From NCBI GenBank assembly GCA_963969395.1, contig OZ017795.1, forward strand, positions 992,001-1,056,000: a DNA stretch of 64,000 nucleotides, in the 5' to 3' direction. Made by a program: the position numbers and the translations under genes. The notes beneath the pieces are model-generated. The model saw nothing but the letters and a program-made list of their open reading frames with translations, had not been told where the DNA came from and made no database searches. Shown in pieces: positions 61,320 to 64,000 of the stretch (positions within the stretch are counted from its first letter, which is position 1; each line of letters begins with the position of its first letter). The stretch is from Pseudoscleropodium purum. Lineage: Eukaryota > Streptophyta > Bryopsida > Hypnales > Brachytheciaceae.

Positions 61320-61400
61320 TACCTCAAAAGGGGATTCGAACCTTGGACCTCATGTTCAGAGGTTCAAGGTTCCAACCACTAAACCACCTAAATACTGAAG
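61320..61400 (-). repeat. tRNA-like (SINE-type) segment inside the CACTA element
   Basis: The minus strand reads TGGTTTAGTGGTTGGA (A-box-like) and, about 45 bases later, GGTTCGAATCCCC (a perfect B box), with a possible anticodon stem ACCTC..GAGGT between. The loop (TGAACAT) lacks the invariant U33 and the acceptor stem does not close, so it is not a working tRNA. A tRNA-derived SINE head or tRNA relic is most likely. Confidence 0.6.
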
Positions 61401-61461
61401 TGGCCACACAATAACTAAAATTTTATATATTTAGTTTTTTCATTGTTTTTTCATGTGTTTT

Positions 61462-61823
61462 GTATTTTCAGTAGACTTTAGAGGTCATTTAGTCATAGTA
61501 GAACACATTTTTTCAAAAACTTAGAACTAAGAAAAGTTGTAAATTCAAACTAAATTTCACCTCCAAAAATCCGTTTGTGATTTTGAGTCTCCAATAAAAA
61601 ATTATGGACAAAAATCAGAGAGGATGTTTGAAAATATCAAAATAAATGTTCCTAACTACCCCTCTCTGATTTTTGTCTATAACTTTTGATTAGAGGATCA
61701 AAATCACAAATAGATTTTTGGAGGTGAAAGGTAGCTTGAATTTACAACTTTTCTAAATTTTAAGTTTTTTGAAATTAATTATTCTACTAAGCGAGAATGG
61801 ACTCCAAAGTCTGCTGAATTGAA
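61462..61823. repeat. Long hairpin inside the CACTA element
   Basis: Arms of about 160 bp (61462-61623 and 61661-61823) pair around a 37-base loop; landmarks are CACCTCCAAAAATC against GATTTTTGGAGGTG and ACAAAAATCAGAGAGG against CCTCTCTGATTTTTGT. It could be a nested foldback element. Confidence 0.85.
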
Positions 61824-62243
61824 AAAAGATTGAATTTTACATGATTAAATTTTTTTTAAAACATTATACATAGATTCTCAAATATTCAAAAAAGATTCAA
61901 AATTCAACAAAAACTTCTTGATTTGGTCATTGCACTATCCAAATCAATAGAAAGAATTTGCCATTTTGTTGATTTTCACAAAAAGTTACAAAATGGTCAT
62001 TCTACCGTCCCAAATAACATAAATCAGTTGAATTTTTGTTGTTTTGGTCGTGCATTTCTAGTAGTGTAGATTTTATAAAAAATTGATCAATAGGTTTGTT
62101 TCCAAGTGGAATTCATATTTCTATAGTACAAATCCAAAAGACTTTGTGGATTGAATGTTAAACTTGACATTCTAGACAGAGGTTAGTTTCATAGCCTTTA
62201 TTGCTAAACAAGTAGAGGCATTGAGGGGATAATTCTACACACC

Positions 62244-62885
62244 TCAATATACTTCCCAACTCATCCTCATCAAATTCACAATAATTGAATCCAAAATTGA
62301 AAATTGCATAAGAAAATGCACCTCACTGTACCAATTAATTTCTGGCTCACTTGAACTTCCTATCTTGAATGCAACACTACTATACCATGGGTGTCCATGG
62401 AATGAATGTGAAACTCCTACATATAGAAGTGACTCACCATAGTGTCCTTCCAAACTTCTTGGAATAGCTAGAGTCTTCAAAATTCCAAACACGTACAAAT
62501 AAACAATGGTTAAGTCAAATATAATTTAAGTTTGTTTTTAAAAAAAAATTATTCAAAAGATTTGATAGCAAAACCTTGAGAACTTCATTCATATCATTTG
62601 TAGATGATTTGAAAATTAGTCATATGTACTCATTTGAGGCAATTGAATACCTCTTTTGATCTCAAAGCTCTAAAGAGCATGCAACAAGTAGTTTGAAACC
62701 TCTCGTTGATGATGAAAAAATTGTTGCATCTTCTTTGATAAGGTAGCAACATCAAACCCTCTTCCCATTTGGATGTCATTGATAGTTGCTCTAGGTGTTT
62801 GAAAAACATCACATGTATCTTGAGTCAACCAAGACTTGTAAATGTTGAAATAAGTACCAAACATAATATTAACTTCCAAAGTCAC
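62244..62885 (-). pseudogene. Degenerate coding remnant, possibly transposon-derived
   Basis: Two minus-strand frames, 62885-62670 (TYFNIYKSWLTQDTCDVFQT, DVATLSKKMQQFFHHQ) and 62498-62244 (PRSLEGHYGESLLYVGVSHS, WYSSVAFKIGSSSEPEINWY), have protein-like composition and sit one after the other with stops between. They resemble decayed transposase or transposon-encoded sequence in texture, but I cannot name a family. Remaining DNA between 62.07 and 63.23 kb shows nothing else. Confidence 0.35.
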
Positions 62886-63259
62886 AATCTGCCAAAAGAA
62901 AGAACTAACTTAGAATCACATCTATACTTGATCATTTAGAACACAATTATCTACAATTTAATGGCATCTCCATGTAATAACTCAAATTGTTAATATAAAA
63001 TGGAATTGTATTAAAAAATACAACTTAAATTAGAGACAATTATGTAATGTCAAATGGAAGTTCACAAACCTTATCAAGGATTGTTTCTCTTTGAACTTGT
63101 ATGTTCTCAAATCCTTAAAGTTTTTTGCCTATTAACCCTAACATTTCCAAGTGTTTGCTATACTATAATTTGTAGGGATGCATTTCTCATGTTACTTTTT
63201 CTATAAATTTTTTTTATAAGGGCAATGTACAGTGGGGTACCAATCAAAATGTCGTTTTT

Positions 63260-63790
63260 GAATTCGCAGTGAGAAAAATTTCAGTACTGCCAACTTTGAA
63301 AGCCTACCAAGAGCTCAAAAATTGGTATTTTAAGACAAAATTCTTAACAAAGAATTATCTTTAAGTTAATTATATGTATGACAAATTTCAAGGCCAAAAG
63401 ATTCACCGAAAAAAAGTTATTCAAAATCTACCAACATTGGTAGCTGTGGAAATTTTTTCACTACTGCCAACTTTGACAGCCTCCCAAAGATTGAATTTTT
63501 TTTTTTTGCCACAAAATTCTTGGAACAGAAACCTCTTTATGTTAATAACATATGATAAAAATTTCAAGACCAAAAGATTAATACAAAAAAAGATATTAAC
63601 AATCTACCAACATGTGTCGTTTTGAGAAACAATTGTGAAAACCGTTTCACTACTTCAACTTTGACACCCTCCCAAGGACTGAGAAATTGCTTATATACCA
63701 TGAAATTTCTGGCGTAACATGCTCTTTATGATAACAACATTCATGCCAACTTTCAAGGTCAAAAAATTTATACAAAAAAAAATATTTACA
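63260..63790. repeat. Three tandem subterminal repeats of the Tc1-like element
   Basis: Units of about 170-190 bp share CACTACTGCCAACTTTGACAG, a C(C/T)CCCAAGGA-like word, ACAAAATTCTT, TTCAAGACCAAAAGATT and AATCTACCAACAT. The last word overlaps the end of the transposase frame, so the unit probably arose by duplication from that edge. Repeated transposase-binding sites near the ends are known in some Tc1-type elements. Confidence 0.7.
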
Positions 63791-63792
63791 AT

Positions 63793-64000
63793 CTACCAAC
63801 ATGTATGTCCTCCATTTGCCTCAATCACTACTTGTAACCTAGAGGACATAGAATGACATAGTTGAAGGAGCTTTGTACCATTGATTAACCTCCACTCTCT
63901 TTCAATAACTACCTTCAAGTCATCTAAATTTTTTGTACATAGTGGGTCATGTTGTACAGCCTCTTTCAAAATCTTCCAAAGGTTCTCAATTGGACTGAGA
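63793..64000 (-). CDS. Tc1-like transposase, C-terminal part (truncated by window edge)
   Basis: The minus strand reads, from the window edge, LSPIENLWKILKEAVQH and ends VVIEANGGHTCW followed by a stop. SPIENLW contains the third acidic residue of the DDE catalytic triad in Tc1-type transposases, and the VIEANGGHT ending is the canonical Tc1 C-terminus. The 68 visible residues have no stop or frameshift, so the gene may be intact. The rest, including both Asp residues and the DNA-binding domain, lies outside. Plant mariner elements described so far are mainly of the DD39D type, which makes this Tc1-type sequence unusual. Confidence 0.82.
   Translation of the reverse strand, partial: LSPIENLWKILKEAVQHDPLCTKNLDDLKVVIEREWRLINGTKLLQLCHSMSSRLQVVIEANGGHTCW

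Larger units (their letters stand above)
61043..62066. mobile_element. Non-autonomous CACTA element (1024 bp)
   Basis: Ends CACTACTAGAAA.. and ..TTTCTAGTAGTG, with inverted similarity continuing about 40 bases (ACGACCAAAACAACA). Flanked by the 3-bp duplication TAG (61040-61042 and 62067-62069). It contains no transposase, but holds a tRNA-like stretch and a long internal inverted repeat, listed separately. Confidence 0.92.
63230..64000 (-). mobile_element. Tc1-like DNA transposon, partial (continues past the window end)
   Basis: The left border is TA|CAGTGGGGTACC at 63228-63241, a TA target site followed by CAGT-type ends as in Tc1-family elements. About 560 bases of subterminal sequence, mostly three tandem units, separate this end from the transposase stop codon at 63793. 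The other terminus lies beyond base 64000, so the inverted-repeat match cannot be checked here. Confidence 0.75.

Noticed and set aside
61320..61400. Functional tRNA gene (minus)
   Set aside because: A and B boxes are present but the anticodon loop lacks U33 and the acceptor stem does not pair.
1..64000. CRISPR arrays, bacterial operons, riboswitches, replication origins
   Set aside because: The intron-bearing genes and plant transposons show this is plant nuclear DNA; no regular spacer array or bacterial-type signal was seen.

Overview
The window is nuclear DNA of a land plant. The evidence is short GT-AG introns in every gene, TTTAGGG-type telomere repeats (telo-boxes), a Ty3/gypsy chromovirus, CACTA and Stowaway-like elements, a phytocyanin, and a CYP72-clan P450 relic. 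Genes are sparse islands in AT-rich, transposon-littered DNA, which suggests a large genome. The species cannot be named from the sequence; a non-flowering lineage is possible but unproven.

Layout. 0-5 kb: a tandem dispersed repeat containing an 88-bp perfect palindrome, then a four-exon GPI-anchored phytocyanin gene (+). 5-8.6 kb: small inverted-repeat elements in AT-rich DNA. 8.67-14.53 kb: a complete but decayed chromovirus (-) with 404/405-bp LTRs and an ATAAA target-site duplication. 15.1-17.2 kb: a four-exon short-chain dehydrogenase gene (-). 17.2-27.4 kb: AT-rich DNA, a hairpin, a GC-richer unidentified island, and a duplicated scrap of phytocyanin introns. 27.4-31.9 kb: a ten-exon gene for Integrator subunit 9 (-). 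32-43 kb: a repeat desert with a CACTA foldback, degenerate minisatellites and hairpins. 43.3-46.2 kb: the eight-exon NOP58 gene (+). 46-51 kb: AT-rich DNA. 51.5-59.3 kb: a P450 pseudogene framed by an inverted duplication of its promoter and first exon, with MITE insertions. 61-62 kb: a 1-kb non-autonomous CACTA element carrying a tRNA-like stretch and a long hairpin. 63.2-64 kb: one end of a Tc1-like transposon that runs off the window.

Three genes look functional as read (phytocyanin, dehydrogenase, INTS9) and NOP58 is clearly functional. NOP58 (box C/D snoRNP core) and INTS9 (Integrator, small nuclear RNA 3'-end processing in animals) both belong to non-coding-RNA biogenesis, and both carry telo-boxes in 5' introns. 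No operon-like organisation is expected or seen. The most unusual structures are the inverted P450 locus with 10-bp-periodic W-box arrays, the Tc1-type transposase in a plant context, and the number of long foldbacks able to give double-stranded RNA. All exon boundaries were worked out by hand from splice signals, reading-frame phase and remembered family homology; no alignment was run.
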